From Hypomyces perniciosus (Eukaryota > Ascomycota > Sordariomycetes > Hypocreales > Hypocreaceae): a DNA stretch of 64,000 nucleotides. Location: positions 62,001-126,000 of the forward strand of contig SPDT01000005.1 of NCBI GenBank assembly GCA_008477525.1, written 5' to 3'. Within the stretch, counting starts at the first letter, position 1; every line of letters starts with the position of its first letter. The position numbers and the translations under genes are program-made. The notes beneath the pieces are model-generated. The model was not told the origin of the DNA. It saw only the letters and a list, made by a program, of their open reading frames with translations, and did not search any database. Of the stretch, positions 32,643 to 44,787 are shown one piece after another.

Positions 32643-35067
32643 TCATCGATGAAACATCACCTCAGCCCCTGAGTTTGACTTCATTCTCAGCCCTGTGCTG
32701 GACGTTCCCACAAACTCGGATACCTCCACCGCCGTGCTGACTGCCAGGGCACTGTCCTTCTTCTCGGGGGGAGGCATCTTGGACAGCGTCATCTGCGCGG
32801 CCTTTTCTGCCTCCTTCACGGCGGCTGCCTTGGCTACCAGCTCTGCCTTCTTCCTCTGCTTCTCCGGATCGACATCCTCCTCGTTCTCCACCGCTTTGGG
32901 CGCGTTAATACGATTGGCCGCTCTTGTAGCCAAAGCTGTCTGCATCTTCTCCGTGCCGGCCTGATTGTCCAAATGCACCGTGTACATGGGTCGGCCTTCC
33001 TCGCCGACTGCCAGCGGGCCACCCGGCTTGAAAATCGGGACCCTTCGGATGGCGGCGAGCAGGGCGCAGTAGAACTTGTTGGAGCGCGCAGCGCGCAGCT
33101 TCTCATTGCCCCAATTACTCTTGTGTCCGAAACTGACGCGCAACTCGATCTTGTTCAGCTCGTGCAGGTTGACAATGCTCAACGCAAGGTCGGGCGTGTA
33201 GTCGCGGCGATTCTCCGTCGACGTCAGGAATTCCTCAAGCTCCTTTCGTAGGTAGACGATATCCTGGAACTCGGTGCGGAAATCGACGTAGATGGACAAT
33301 GCTTGTCGGTTGTTGCCAGACCTTGTAATGTTCTCAATTCGGGTGAGTAGGAGTCTCTCGTTGGCAATCTGCACATCGGTTCCGTTATCCAGCCTCCGGA
33401 AGATTGTGTACAGAAGCGACTGCCGCTTGACCACAAGCGAGCTAGGAATGGAGGACGCCATGTTCCAGATCTCAACTCGGTCACCGATATCGTAGGGATG
33501 GGCGAACAAGACTAAAGTGCAACCAGAAAGGAAGTGGTGAAAGATACGACCGACGGCAAAGCTGAGACCAATGGCGACATATGAGAGAGTCTGTTGAATC
33601 TCCTTGAGGGTTGGGACGTAAGCCACCACTATCAGGTCAGGTAAGTAGAACGCTCTCACGAGAAACATGAATAAGACTCACGAATGAATGCTATCATGAC
33701 AGCCGCCATGATGAAAAGCAAGACCCAATCGAATGTGTTAATACAGTGGTCGATGTCTTGCATGTTCTGGTAGATATCGTGGCGGACTCTCCCCGCCTCC
33801 ACAAGAGTCATGACAAACTCATCCAGTCGAATGTCACCGCCCTCGTTCTCGTCCAGGATCTTGAAGATCTGCACAGCTTCATCCTTGCGGAACGGACCAA
33901 ACACTTCTACAACATCCTTAGCAGTAAGAGTCTCGGATCCATAGACAGCCAACGACGTCCAAATGCGCTTAGCAAGTGCGGCGGCAGCCTTAGGGTTTGC
34001 GAGAGCACGCTCGATGGTGGCGTACGATGTAGCCGGCTGTAGCCAGTGGGATTTCCCTTCATCGCCCATAAAGTTGCCAAAGAAACTCGTCATCTTATAG
34101 GTGTCAACTCCGAGGCGTGAGAGGTAGCTTGTCGCGCGAACACGGGTACTGTCTCTCCCGAAGCCCGCAGCATTGCGGATGATCATATCCTCAGTATCAA
34201 AGGCACCGCTATTCGCAGGATGAAGGTAGAGGCTAGCTTCATAGAGAGAGATAAGAGCATTATGCATGTCCTTGGAATGGGCAATCTTGTTCAGGTCGGA
34301 TCGGTAGTGGTAGTGTATCGTGATATACATGATCAAGACCTAGAAAGTTTAGTGGGAGTAGCATCATGGCTATGGACGACGTCTTTACCTTTTGAACAAA
34401 ATAGAAACACACCCAGAGGCTGACTTGTTGCAAAACGTCGTCAATCACATCGTCCCAATTTCCAAAGTTATTGGGATCCTTGTTGTAGTTTACAGCAAGG
34501 AGTTCATTCGTATTAATGAGCTGAAGGACGGTCAGTCATGAACGCTTGGCCAGGATATTGGGGATTCCCACCGTTGTGAAAGAGCCATAACTGGCTGCGG
34601 TGACACCAAGGAAGACAATGGGCCGTCGTAGCATACGGAACACTCTCCAGTACTTCTGATGGGCCGGGTTGACATATCTAGCCAAACAGGTCAGGGTTTC
34701 ATTCACAATAACATAACTGTCAGAATACATACCTGGTAATGAACCTGAAAAGATATGGTACACCCAGAGCGATCCAGTCCGATGCTACGAGAGACATCCA
34801 TGTGATGAGTAGCCAGGAGAATAGATAGTACATCAAGTTTTTGTACTGCCTCTGTTCCAGCGTCAAATCATCTGACTCTGAGAGGTCCTGGCTGGACCGA
34901 AATAGAATAATCGGGATTCCGAGAATAACACCGACGACGAGGGCGAAGGAGACATACACGAGTCCCCATATGAATGTCTTCCTTCGGTAGCTCACCAATG
35001 CAGGAGGTGGCATAGGTTCCATCTTCTCTTCGACGCCCGAAGGCGCCGATGAATAACCGTTCGACAT
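32643..35067 (-). CDS. EF-hand mechanosensitive ion channel, fungal Msy-like (MscS family)
   Basis: Five exons: 35067-34733, 34677-34572, 34520-34389, 34339-33682 and 33628-32643. Introns 49-55 bp; phases close to 738 residues. Start MSNGYSSAPSGVEEK was chosen because the frame above it reaches only a TTG. Membrane segments include FIWGLVYVSFALVVGVILGIPI (about 33-54) and several up to residue 200. An EF-hand calcium loop, DENEGGDIRLDE, lies at about 354-365. After it comes WVLLFIMAAVMIAFI, then the MscS core with LSYVAIGLSFAVGRIFHHFLSG and the beta-domain signature HPYDIGDRVEI. The C-terminal tail (about 600-738) is charged and Lys/Glu/Ala-rich. Fission yeast Msy1/Msy2, of the same design, sit in the ER and regulate calcium on hypo-osmotic shock. 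A similar role is inferred. Confidence 0.93.
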
Positions 35068-38000
35068 TGAGAAGATCGTCTCGCTGAGAAAGGTCAAGAA
35101 GTATTAGTAATTGCCACTGCACGGTTAGTTGTTGGTTTGACGAAGATTGACCATGGTGTCTAAAGAAACTGTTAGTGGGTGGCTTGATTATATACCATAT
35201 CTCTACTCCGTAGTCTATTTTCGTAAAGACCAATGCCACGGATATTGAAGCACACTAGTATCTCCGGCTCCTTTCCCAGGAGCGGAGAGCACTACAGAGT
35301 GGAGGTCAGCCCTATTGCCGAGCCATGCACGTCCTTGATAAGAAGCTTAGTACAAGCTGAAACATGGGTCTAGCCACTATACGGAGTGCATACTAGTGTA
35401 CTACGGTGCAACTAACACTACTATTACTCATGCTGAGACGCCCAAGGCGAACTCTGCTGGTCCGATCTAAAGCCCTATGCTTGGTCTGGTCATTTCCTGG
35501 CGTAACGTACTATGAAAAGTTCTAGACCAGAATGACACTAGGGCTAACGTAATCTACTGGCCCCCGGATGATCTACGCAAACTGCCAGGAATTTCCCGAA
35601 GGGATTTTTCATGAGCCAAGTATGTATGATTTACGCGGAGGATGTAGTACTACTATCCTTTTTCATAGTCTGCGCGATTCATGACCTGAGCAAAGATTTT
35701 CGAAAGGATTTTCAGAACGTCATGTACTCCTTGGTAGGGTTAGGATCAAAGCACAGGTAATAGTGGGCTTCTTCCCATTTCCCGATCATCTCCCTTGGTG
35801 ACATGCAATCGGTAATTCCCAAAGCGGCCTACATCACACAAGTCACAAAGCCACAAGAAATACGTTCCAAATACGAGCAGTTAGCATACACTAGGAACCA
35901 ACGGCTATAAAGTAGTGTAATCCTTCTGAATTGTTCCTAATATAGAGTCAAATGTAGCAAGGGGCTAAGCCGTCGTGTCAGGATTTTTTTACTGCACCAA
36001 TCCTGATGCACCTGCACGCACGAGGCGCACCTCTATCATTGTCATGTTTTTCTTAAAGATGACCAGAAATAAACCAATTCTATTCTGTGACACTCCTTGC
36101 TGTTTATGGCTTCTAATCGAACATCTGTACGAGGAACAGACCACCGCACTGACCGCCCTCATGTCGACCCGAGCCTTTCCGCCACCTCACTATTAAGAGA
36201 TGAATGCTTCTTGACCGGTAGTAGTAGTAGTAGTAGTAATAGTGGTAGTACCATCCTGTCGAAGGAATCGTACGGAGTACATCTGTTGCAAGCATCCTCA
36301 AAATGGAATCATTTTGAGAGTGGGGATTTGAGACAAGTGGCGGATGCTGGTGCCATCTAGCTAGGCCAATCTTACTCGTAATACGAGGTTCCTTGTAGTA
36401 AAAGTCCTTTAGAGTGACCAATTACGGAGTACTACGGAGTAATTGCCAGCAACTACCTAAGACCAACACAGCAGCAAGATTCGAGACACCCTGTTTGCAT
36501 GTGAGGAGTTTGCATGCGAGGAATCATTCATTCTGGGCGTCGAGCATGTCAGTAGTACGCCTTATTGACCGCCCAGAGAGTACGGCTCATTAGGCCCCAA
36601 TCCAATCAATAACTGCTGCTGTACGGAGTATTCCCAAAGAATCCCCAGGCGCCGATTGTGAAAAGGGGGAACTTTAGGCTAAATCAGGGGCTGAATGTGA
36701 GCGATGAGAATAAGACAGACTGAAAGACAGCAAAGCAGTGGTGGTTTTCCTCTGGCGAAATTACCATCAGTAGTATTGGCTAATTCTAGAAAAATAGTAC
36801 GGAGCAGTAGTATCCAGACTCTTATTTTGCAACACTATTATATTTAGCCTTTACGCAAATCTCTTCCACACATCTCACGGACATCCAAGCCCGATCACTC
36901 GCTGTGGTATCTTCCCATTGGAATTAACCGTGCTGCCGGAAGAAGAAAGCCTAGCCCATCCTCTCCGGAAATTCGGCAAACATTTCCATGTCCCCTTTAC
37001 CCTTTAGAATTCGTGGAATGAAATTCTCTCCTTCCACCACTAACCCAGCCACACTCCAATTCACAGACGGTGGTCCGACACGTCCGAAAGCGACAATCTC
37101 TGGGATGCCCGCACAGACTGCATAGTCGTCTCAATCGCTCCGCTAATTCTTTAATGCGGTAGTATCAGAGTTAACCTGTGAGGAAGTCGATTTTATATTC
37201 CTGCCTGATCAACTTGGAAGACGGGGACATAACATTGCTCTGCAAGCGCGTTTAACACTGCATTACGTTGCCATTTGGACAAATGCACTTCTCTCTCTTT
37301 GCAATATGCTTGGCTTTTTGTTCCAGATACTCTCATCTCAGCACGGTTTCGTGGGGCAAATGTAGATGCCGAGAATGTTGAAAATGTCCCTGAATATGTG
37401 CACCAAGTCACAGGAAATACTGAAACCGTAAGCGAATCACCTGCCTGATTCGAAGACAAGGTTCCTGATGAGAGAGCATGGGTATCAGCGCTAACTTCAA
37501 GTTCTTTCTGTGCCGTATCAGACTGGCCGCGTGTGCATATGCAGAAGTGGCAAAGGGCAAGTCTCTCGAGTGGAGGGTTAGCTTCTAGGGATTCGCCTTT
37601 CCACGTTGTGCATCTAAGAGTTCCAAACTATTGAGCAATTCATCTACTAATACGAAGCATTTCCTTCGAGTTAAGATAATACCGGCCTTGCAAGTGACTG
37701 CCTGTAATGTAAAGATTCGAAGCAAAGCTTTCCCAAGCGGCAGTATTAGACACAGGAGACGTAACATTCTGTAGCACTGTTCGTCAATGGAAAGGGTGTG
37801 ACAACTGAGTAGTACCTAATAAATCGAACAGTCAGACGCCGCTGATACAAAACAGTCAAGAAGAAGAAATATATACCATACATTAGAATTTAGATACTAA
37901 CGCTGCACTACTGCCTCCCTACGAGCATAGACTAGGAAATCTCTACTCCGTACCTTCAATCAAAATGGACGCTGGAGGCTTCGGTCCCGCACTACAGCGA

Positions 38001-38687
38001 AGGATCAAGGTGCACACCGAGTACGGGGTAGACAAGCCTCCACTAATAGGAGTAAGCTTGAAGATCTCCTATTAAATGATTGTCTCAGATACTAATACTC
38101 TCTACATGTATGGATGAAACGTGAAGTTTTTTCAGCTGGGCCAGTTGGCATGACTACTTATTCTTCAAAACGCGATCTCTTGATCCAGGAACAATGCGTC
38201 TGACATCATATCACCGAAGATGTTGGTACTTACGATACGATTGCGTACGGAAATTTTCAGTCAATGTCCAACGGGCCTGAAACACAAGTGTAGTGGCTGG
38301 TTAATCATTCGCTGGTTAAACAAGAAATTGGGGGTGAAGACATCTAAAAGCAGGTCATTTAATATAAAAGGCTTTCATCTTTATTGAAGTGCCTTCTATG
38401 ATACCACGAGTTTTTCCAGAAAGGAGCAGTTTCCCTCTTACGCTTTCAATCACTTCTGTGTGCTGAGGATGTATAGTGTAGCCATTTCAAATCGCTGGTT
38501 TCCGACCTCCTACAATACGACGGGGGATTGAGATTTTGTATCGGTCGTTAGAGATTTATGAACTCAGGGTAAGTATTGATGCTTCAGTAAGTCGCTGCTT
38601 GCAAGCAACTGTTAATAAAATTTGAAAATCCCCAAAATTCCATCAATCAATCCTAACAGTGATCCTCACAATCCACAGCATTTTGAA
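35068..38687. other. Large gene-free region (3.6 kb)
   Basis: No supported gene. Contains six exact copies of the dispersed 9-mer (35204, 36271, 36423, 36433, 36622, 37944) and a TAG microsatellite at 36218-36250. A short ATG-started frame at about 37964 (MDAGGFGPALQRRIKV) ends after 36 codons and cannot be tied to a gene. Confidence 0.45.
36218..36250 (+). repeat. Imperfect (TAG)n microsatellite
   Basis: About eleven GTA/TAG units with two interruptions (AAT and GG). Similar shorter runs occur at about 40423 and 63494. Confidence 0.7.
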
Positions 38688-39830
38688 TTACTGAGGATAC
38701 GCCGGATATCCCCAAGGCACACTCTTTTCCAACAACTGGTAGTCTAGACCGCGAGCTCCCGCATTCATGTACAAAAATTTGGTAAAAGGAACGGTAGCAT
38801 GGTACTCAAAGCGAATATCGGCTGGAATAAATGCCACATCACCGTGGAGCAAATACACCGTCGCGTATCCAGGAAGAGACAACACCAGTTGTCCCTCTTC
38901 CATCTGGATCGCAAAGTGATGTGGCAGCTTAGCAACAGAAGATTTCTCATTCTCCAACTTAGCTGACAGGATGATGGTGCCGATAGTAAAGTTTCCGTGG
39001 GTCGCTTGTTGGGGTGTAAGCAACGGCTGAATCACTTTGTATCCATTCTCGCTGTTGAGATACTTGGGGCCGTAGTCCTTGGCAACGAAGTATGGATCAG
39101 TAGGATCTTTGGGTAGTGTATTATTTCCATTATGCCAACTGAGCTTGGGATCACCTGCGGTGCCGTTGACGAGGTCTCTTCGGGGGATGTAAACCTCATC
39201 GCCAGCAGCATATAGGTCCAGCGTGTGAAAGAGTTTGTCCAACTCGGGCGTTAGGGGGCCAAATGTTTCCGGATCCTCTTCGACTATTTCATATGGTGAA
39301 CCATGAGCAGAGTTGAAATCCCCAAGACTGAAGTGGTTAAACAGTTTCTCAAATCCAGCGGGATGGAAAATGTGTGTAAGTTGGCTGTCCGGATCGGTGG
39401 GCTGGAAAGTATGTATGGTTCCAGGGGGCACACTCCCATAATCCCCAACCGTCGCCTCACGCGCCTCATCAATCGCGCCGGTAACATTCTTTTTGACCCA
39501 CAGTTCTACTCGCCCTCTGGAACAGTAGAAGTGCTCATGTGTAAGGCGATGCGTATGCGGCCGTGCCGAGGTCCACCCTGAGACCTTGCCTGTATGCTGA
39601 ACAAGGGAAAAGGCGCCATCGGAGGAATTAGTAGTAATAGAGAAGCGAATTATTTGCCCCGATGTGGTGAGCTTAATGGCATGGCCTTTGAACTTAGGTA
39701 AGACGTAGGGACGTAGGTCGTTAGGGGCTTCATCAACAACGAGACTCCTATGGGTGGTGAAAGTGGCATCCGAAGCTAACGAGACTGACGTAAGGAAGGA
39801 CAATGTCCACCCCAAAGCTGACAACTTCAT
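38688..39830 (-). CDS. Secreted quercetin 2,3-dioxygenase (bicupin quercetinase)
   Basis: Single exon, 380 residues. ATG 39828-39830 begins a clear signal peptide (MKLSALGWTLSFLTSVSLAS); the upstream extension starts at TTG and would hide it. The N-terminal cupin carries PHTHRLTHEHFYC and TIHTF. His92, His94, Glu99 and His140 match in order and spacing the copper ligands His66, His68, Glu73 and His112 of Aspergillus japonicus quercetinase. A second cupin follows (about 220-375: HHFAIQMEEGQLVLSLPGYATVYLLHGDVAFIPA). Several N-x-S/T sites fit a glycosylated extracellular enzyme. The reaction is ring opening of the flavonol quercetin by oxygen to a depside and carbon monoxide. This suggests growth on plant material. 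Confidence 0.92.
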   Translation of the reverse strand: MKLSALGWTLSFLTSVSLASDATFTTHRSLVVDEAPNDLRPYVLPKFKGHAIKLTTSGQIIRFSITTNSSDGAFSLVQHTGKVSGWTSARPHTHRLTHEHFYCSRGRVELWVKKNVTGAIDEAREATVGDYGSVPPGTIHTFQPTDPDSQLTHIFHPAGFEKLFNHFSLGDFNSAHGSPYEIVEEDPETFGPLTPELDKLFHTLDLYAAGDEVYIPRRDLVNGTAGDPKLSWHNGNNTLPKDPTDPYFVAKDYGPKYLNSENGYKVIQPLLTPQQATHGNFTIGTIILSAKLENEKSSVAKLPHHFAIQMEEGQLVLSLPGYATVYLLHGDVAFIPADIRFEYHATVPFTKFLYMNAGARGLDYQLLEKSVPWGYPAYPQ

Positions 39831-41929
39831 CTTCAGAGATAGATCGAGAGTACTCAAAGGACCGATTGTTGTAGAAATAGATCTCCAGGCCAAACTCGAG
39901 CTCCTACACTATTTAAGAATTCATTAACTGTGGATGGGATAGACCTTTTTTCAACACTTATTATTAAGCCTTTCTTGGAATACTACCTTTTACATGTTCA
40001 CCTTCCGGTTTTAGCCATTGAAATTGCTGCTGGTTGTGATTGTACGTCTGAATTGGGATGGATAAGGATATGAAAAATTCTGTCTATGCATAATTCTGCA
40101 TAGGGTCCGGGGTTCAGGGCAGCAGCCCTGACCAGATGCGTGATAAACATGGTTACATTCACATTTGCACTGCACTACGGAGTATATGGAAGGTAATATT
40201 GCATGAAGGGTCGGGGCCAGTTAGAGAAGCACATCCGATGGAATACCTACCGCTTAGTAATATGCGATATAGTGTACTTATACTCTCGAGATATAGTCGT
40301 ATGCATAACGTCGTACGGAGTAGATTAGATGATAACGGGTGTCACACTTGACTGTCAGGGTTAAGTATTCATAAGCGCTGAAATAATCTTACTTTCTACG
40401 AAGCATAATCCGTACATTTCAGTAGTAGTAGTAGTACTAGTAGGCATTATTTTCCTCCTAGAGGCAGCTTGACTATCGATAATTTACGCTTATTTTCCTA
40501 CTTGCGTCGAATAAATTTATCCTTGTCGCAGGACCTCTAATTGATTAATTACCCCGCTACGAGGCAAGCTGAATAGGATATAATTTTCTGAATACCACTA
40601 GCAGTGGCGTACCCGTTTTCATTTCACATCATCGCCCTAGATCCATTGTAAGGCGGCCTCAATGCACACGGGAAACCCCCCCGTCGGCCCAACGATTCCC
40701 CGAATCCCGATCACTCGTAAGCTCGCGAAAGTCGGGCCTCAAAGGGCCAGCCTACGGGTAGTGCGAATTATTAGAAAATATTCACCTCCCAATACATCCC
40801 TACCTACCGTGCGAAATGTGATTGTCTAGTTGGAGTTGAGGAATCTAGTCTAGACTCGGTAGATTGCTCTAAACTCCTGGATATGGTCGATCCCTCCAAT
40901 CCTCTCATTGGACGGAAGTGCTCAGCTTGTGCATGAGGAAGAATCGACGGAGTCTCTAAGCCTAACTCCCGTTGCTGTTTAGCTTAAAATACGAAGTAGA
41001 CAATTCGGACATCTCTTCTTGTTCATCCTTCCCACGACGCTAGTCCTTCGCAGCCTGTTTCACGAAGCCCCGATGAGCGACTCAACAGGGGACAGCTCAT
41101 GTCTCCACCTCACTCGCATTGAATTTCTGGACGCTGTGGGACCTTGCTTCTCGAGAGATCCTCTGGATCCCTGAAATGAGTCAAAGGATTACTCCGTACT
41201 TGGTACTCCGTAGTTTCTCAGGAACCGAGTCCCGGATACAATCCTGGGGGATTAATATTTCGTGGAGCGAAATGGCTGGAAATCCTTCGACTTGTATGCG
41301 CGGTGGTGGGTCGCCTATGAAAGGGGCTCAGATAGCCGCCCCGAGCAATCCCTTTCAACTTGTCACAATGGTTTGTTTGCCCATAATCCATTAAGCTTCA
41401 CTCATGCAAGCTTCTGCTTTCGCTCTGACATATCAAGCTCAAGCTAAAGCAAAACCAGTAAATGTACGCGTTTTTCAAGGATATATCGATTCCCAGCGGA
41501 TATCTCCATGGAGATCGTAGACTCGCCGTCTTGAGAACACGCGTCGTCGAGACCTTCTCTTGCTCGTTGCAGATTCGCGCGACCGCAATCGAGGAGAGCG
41601 ATGGGAGTTTCAATAAGTATTACGCAAAAATGATAAGGCTGACGACCAGGAAAGACAAATGGAGCAAGTAGTTGTTCAGCCGGGAGATGAGTTACTGTCG
41701 ATCTCTTGAACAAGAAGAGGCATGTATTCCTCTTGTATTCTGTACAGCATCTTGTGAGAATGCAGTAGAGAAGGTCCTGCAGACTTCACATGGTCGGTAG
41801 TCAAGTGGGTATCCTACTTTTGACTCCGCTGCCTCTCCGAAAACGATGCTCAGTGACACGGGGATTGCTTCAGCAATATCTTATTCTCGTTAGATTCAGA
41901 CCAATTTACCGCCGATAGCGACGAGATTT
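39831..41929. other. Gene-free region with simple repeats
   Basis: Holds the quercetinase promoter. Exact dispersed 9-mers lie at 40176, 40314, 41190 and 41204, and a TAG-type run at about 40423. Between 41100 and 41700 there are short frames on both strands without recognisable domains; they may be further wreckage linked to the ankyrin pseudogene that follows. Confidence 0.4.
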
Positions 41930-42330
41930 GACCCCAAGAATGCCCGAGTCAGCTTATTTCCTGGCTCTGGAACGTGGCTACACAAAGGCAATCGAAGTCT
42001 TGTTGGAATTGTGACGTGGGTGCCAATCAAAAGAACTTCCATGGCCAACCTCTTCTGCATCGTGCCGCTGCCCGAAATGGCTGAGCTCGTCAAGCCCTTG
42101 TTCGATCACGGAGAGAAGGTAAATCTTGAAGAGGCTACCACGGTACGGTGTGCACCGCTCACGCGAACGCCAAACATGGGGGATGGTCAGGGTCTTCCTA
42201 GAAGCTGGGGTGAACGCATCAATCACCAATACATTCAACCGGACTGCCCCTCATGAGATATCTGCCAACGGACCCTTGGGGTGGATCAAACTCTTGTTTG
42301 ATCATGGAGCACTATCTAGGGTGTAAGGAC
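41930..42330 (+). pseudogene. Ankyrin-repeat protein pseudogene
   Basis: Successive ankyrin units appear on the plus strand, but in different frames: YFLALERGYTKAIEVLLEL, then (after a break of a few bases) DVGANQKNFHGQPLLHRAAARNG, then AELVKPLFDHGEKVNLEEATT, then MVRVFLEAGVNASITNTFNRTAPHEI, and GWIKLLFDHGA. Each is a fair match to the repeat pattern (TPLHxAAxxGHxxxVxxLLxxGAxxx). At least two frameshifts and a stop separate them, so no intact protein can be made. Weaker ankyrin-like text at about 42880-43060 (INVVGARNDVGQSL) may be a continuation. Such genes are common and often decayed in moulds. Confidence 0.65.
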
Positions 42331-43519
42331 AAACGTCGCTCAACCTCATACGGACTTGTAAGAGCCACATGAAGCAGAGGTGATATACTCGGGACTTACA
42401 GATAGCAGATGAAGGTTGATACAAAGACTTGATAGACGCTGCTTATCACAATATTATACGAGAGCGTGAGAATTAGATTGGACATACCCACTGGTCAAAG
42501 ATGGGGAGGACCAGCTCCGGCATTCAAGGACCTCGATCGTCGATTCTCGATAACCTTCCGGACTTCCCACCAAAGCAGCTGTTCCACACTTCAGTTTCCC
42601 CACGCACTTTTTGCGGGGTAAGTCAGAATGGTTCTCCCTGCCAGATGGCGAATGCCTGACTCAGTCATCAGGATTCGCCAAGAAGATGCTCGGGCCTGTA
42701 CTCTGTACATCCATAAGCTTACTTTAACGATCAGTTGATTATAAATTATGATCATGCAAGGATAGAGAAAGGAGACATCGGAACGACTGCCCCCACGATC
42801 AATGTACACGGCGCCGGTATCAATGAGTGACGACTGGCCAACAAAGCCACCGATTTGGATTATGGAACCGAGAGCCTAGGTCGCAATGGTCATTTTGTGC
42901 ACCCTTCAGGTCTGATTTGGTTATTGGTAATCGCGGGTCTTCAATCTATCAATGTTGTGGGCGCCCGCAATGACGTTGGCCAAAGTCTCAGACCTGCGGG
43001 TTCGTTGATATGCGAACGAATAAGCGGCATGATTGATGACGAGATGCGCCGGATGCTCGCGTCGTGAGCCGATAATCGGAAATTTTCATTGGAGTTAAAT
43101 CTAGCCCTTGGGAATCTGGATTGCGTGCTTTGCTGTTGGACAATGGCAGTGGTGGCTTTGGAGCGTGATGATGGATTGCGTGATCCGCACCATCGATAGC
43201 ATCAACCCCTCGACCAGTGATCGATGAGCCGCAACCAGTGCGCCAATGTGTCAACAATACAGGCATCAATTAACAATATCTACTTAGCGAGGGAGATCCA
43301 CATTCGTCGCAATGGATGATTGGATGAGCACGTTGATTCGCCATACAATTCACGGTGCATGCCATTGCGGGGGTGGCCTCCTATCGGCCAACACGCAGAC
43401 CGATGGTCCGGAGACGGGAGAGTGAGATCAAATACATATAAATAGGGCCTCATCGGGCGAGACGCATTGGGGATGAAGGCTGGCTCGAGAGCAAACACTA
43501 CAACAACAGTATAGCAGCA
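42331..43519. other. Spacer with possible ankyrin remnants and the dioxygenase promoter
   Basis: No intact gene. The segment at about 42850-43070 has a 70-codon frame with faint ankyrin resemblance but no clear repeat. The right end holds a TATA box for the TauD-type gene. Confidence 0.4.
43437..43444 (+). promoter_or_regulatory. TATA box of the TauD-type dioxygenase gene
   Basis: TATAAATA ends 76 bp before the start codon. The 5' leader then ends in AGCAGCAATGG, a good fungal start context. Confidence 0.5.
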
Positions 43520-44787
43520 ATGGCACCGGCATTAGTTGAGACCATCACCACCAGCACGGCTGAAGCCAACCCTGGCTCCACGTACAAGCTCCATCTGGGG
43601 CAGTACAAGGAGATTGACCTGACTTACATCGATAAAGATGCAGAGGAGGGCAAAACAGGCCAGCCTGGGGCCAAGGTGAGCACTCTAGATCTAGATCTGG
43701 CCATCCTCAAGATGATGAGGACTGACATTAGGACATGCAGTACCCCCATTACCTCCCAACCTGGAATCCCGAACAAAAGTACCCTCCTCTCGAGCCATTC
43801 ACCCACTATGAGCATGGCAAAGATGCCGACACATCTTATCCCAACCTTCTACCTGAAGGAACCACAGTCGCCGATCTCACCCCGTCAATTGGCACCGAAG
43901 TCAGGGGCATCCAGCTGTCTTCATTGACCGATGCCGGCAAGGATGAGCTTGCTCACTTCGTCGCGAAGCGCAAGGTCGTGGCCTTCCGGGGCCAAGACTT
44001 TGCCGACTTGTCAATCGCCGATGCCCTCAAATTTGGCTCCTACTTTGGACGCCATCACATCCACCCAACCTCAGGCTCGCCCGAGGACCACCCAGAGATT
44101 CATCTGGTACACCGCGGCGCCGGTGACAAGGGACATGAAGACTACTTCAAGGCCAGAACCAGCTCTGTGGCATGGCACTCGGATGTTTCATACGAGCAGC
44201 AGCCCCCCGGAACAACATTCCTCTATATCCTGGACAAGCCCGAGACTGGAGGCGATACGCTCTTTGTGGACTCGGTCCAGGCATACAAGCGTCTGAGCCC
44301 GCTGTTCCAAGAGCGTCTGCACGGATTGAAGGCCACGCACTCTGGTGTTGAGCAAGTCAATGCTGCAGCGGCGCGAAACAGCATCAAGCGAAGGGAGCCA
44401 GTCATCAACGCACATCCCATCGTGCGGACACACCCTGCGACCGGGGACAAGGCACTCTATGTCAACCCACAGTGTAAGTTGGCATTTTCGTGCTTCCTTT
44501 ATGATGGATGGAGTGTTAGCTAACAGTAACACCACACAGTCACTCGTGAGATCGTGGGCCTCAAGAAGGAGGAGTCAGATGCTATCCTCAAGTTCTTGTA
44601 TGATCACCTGGCGTACGGCGCGGACTTCCAAGTGCGTGTCAAGTGGGAGGATAGAACCGTCGTTGTTTGGGACAATCGGGTTACTCAACACAGCGCGCTT
44701 GTTGACTGGGAGACCGGACAGAGACGGCATCTCGCTCGCATCACGCCCCAAGCAGAGAGGCCATATGAGACTCCATTTGGGGGCTAG
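43520..44787 (+). CDS. TauD/TfdA-type alpha-ketoglutarate-dependent dioxygenase (sulfonate dioxygenase-like)
   Basis: Three exons: 43520-43675, 43741-44473 and 44540-44787. Introns 65 and 66 bp; 378 residues. The TauD fold is complete: STEVRG-like entry IGTEVRGIQLSSL, then VAFRGQDFADL. The Fe(II) facial triad is WHSDVSYEQQPP (His198, Asp200) and VVWDNRVTQHSALVDW (His347). Arginines in RRHLARI (359-363) would bind 2-oxoglutarate. PPGTTFLYILDKPETGGDTLFVDS is typical of the taurine-dioxygenase subgroup, which includes yeast Jlp1, used to release sulfite from sulfonates. No signal peptide, so cytosolic. Substrate (taurine, other sulfonate, or a carboxylate) is not determined. The MCT-like transporter immediately downstream runs in the same direction. 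Confidence 0.92.

Noticed and set aside
37193..37459. 88-codon minus-strand frame
   Set aside because: No domain, signal peptide or conserved pattern; composition like the surrounding spacer.
37964..38075. Short frame starting MDAGGFGPALQRRIKV
   Set aside because: Ends after 36 codons and no splice extension gives a recognisable protein.
39831..39893. N-terminal extension of the quercetinase
   Set aside because: It starts with TTG and would bury the signal peptide.
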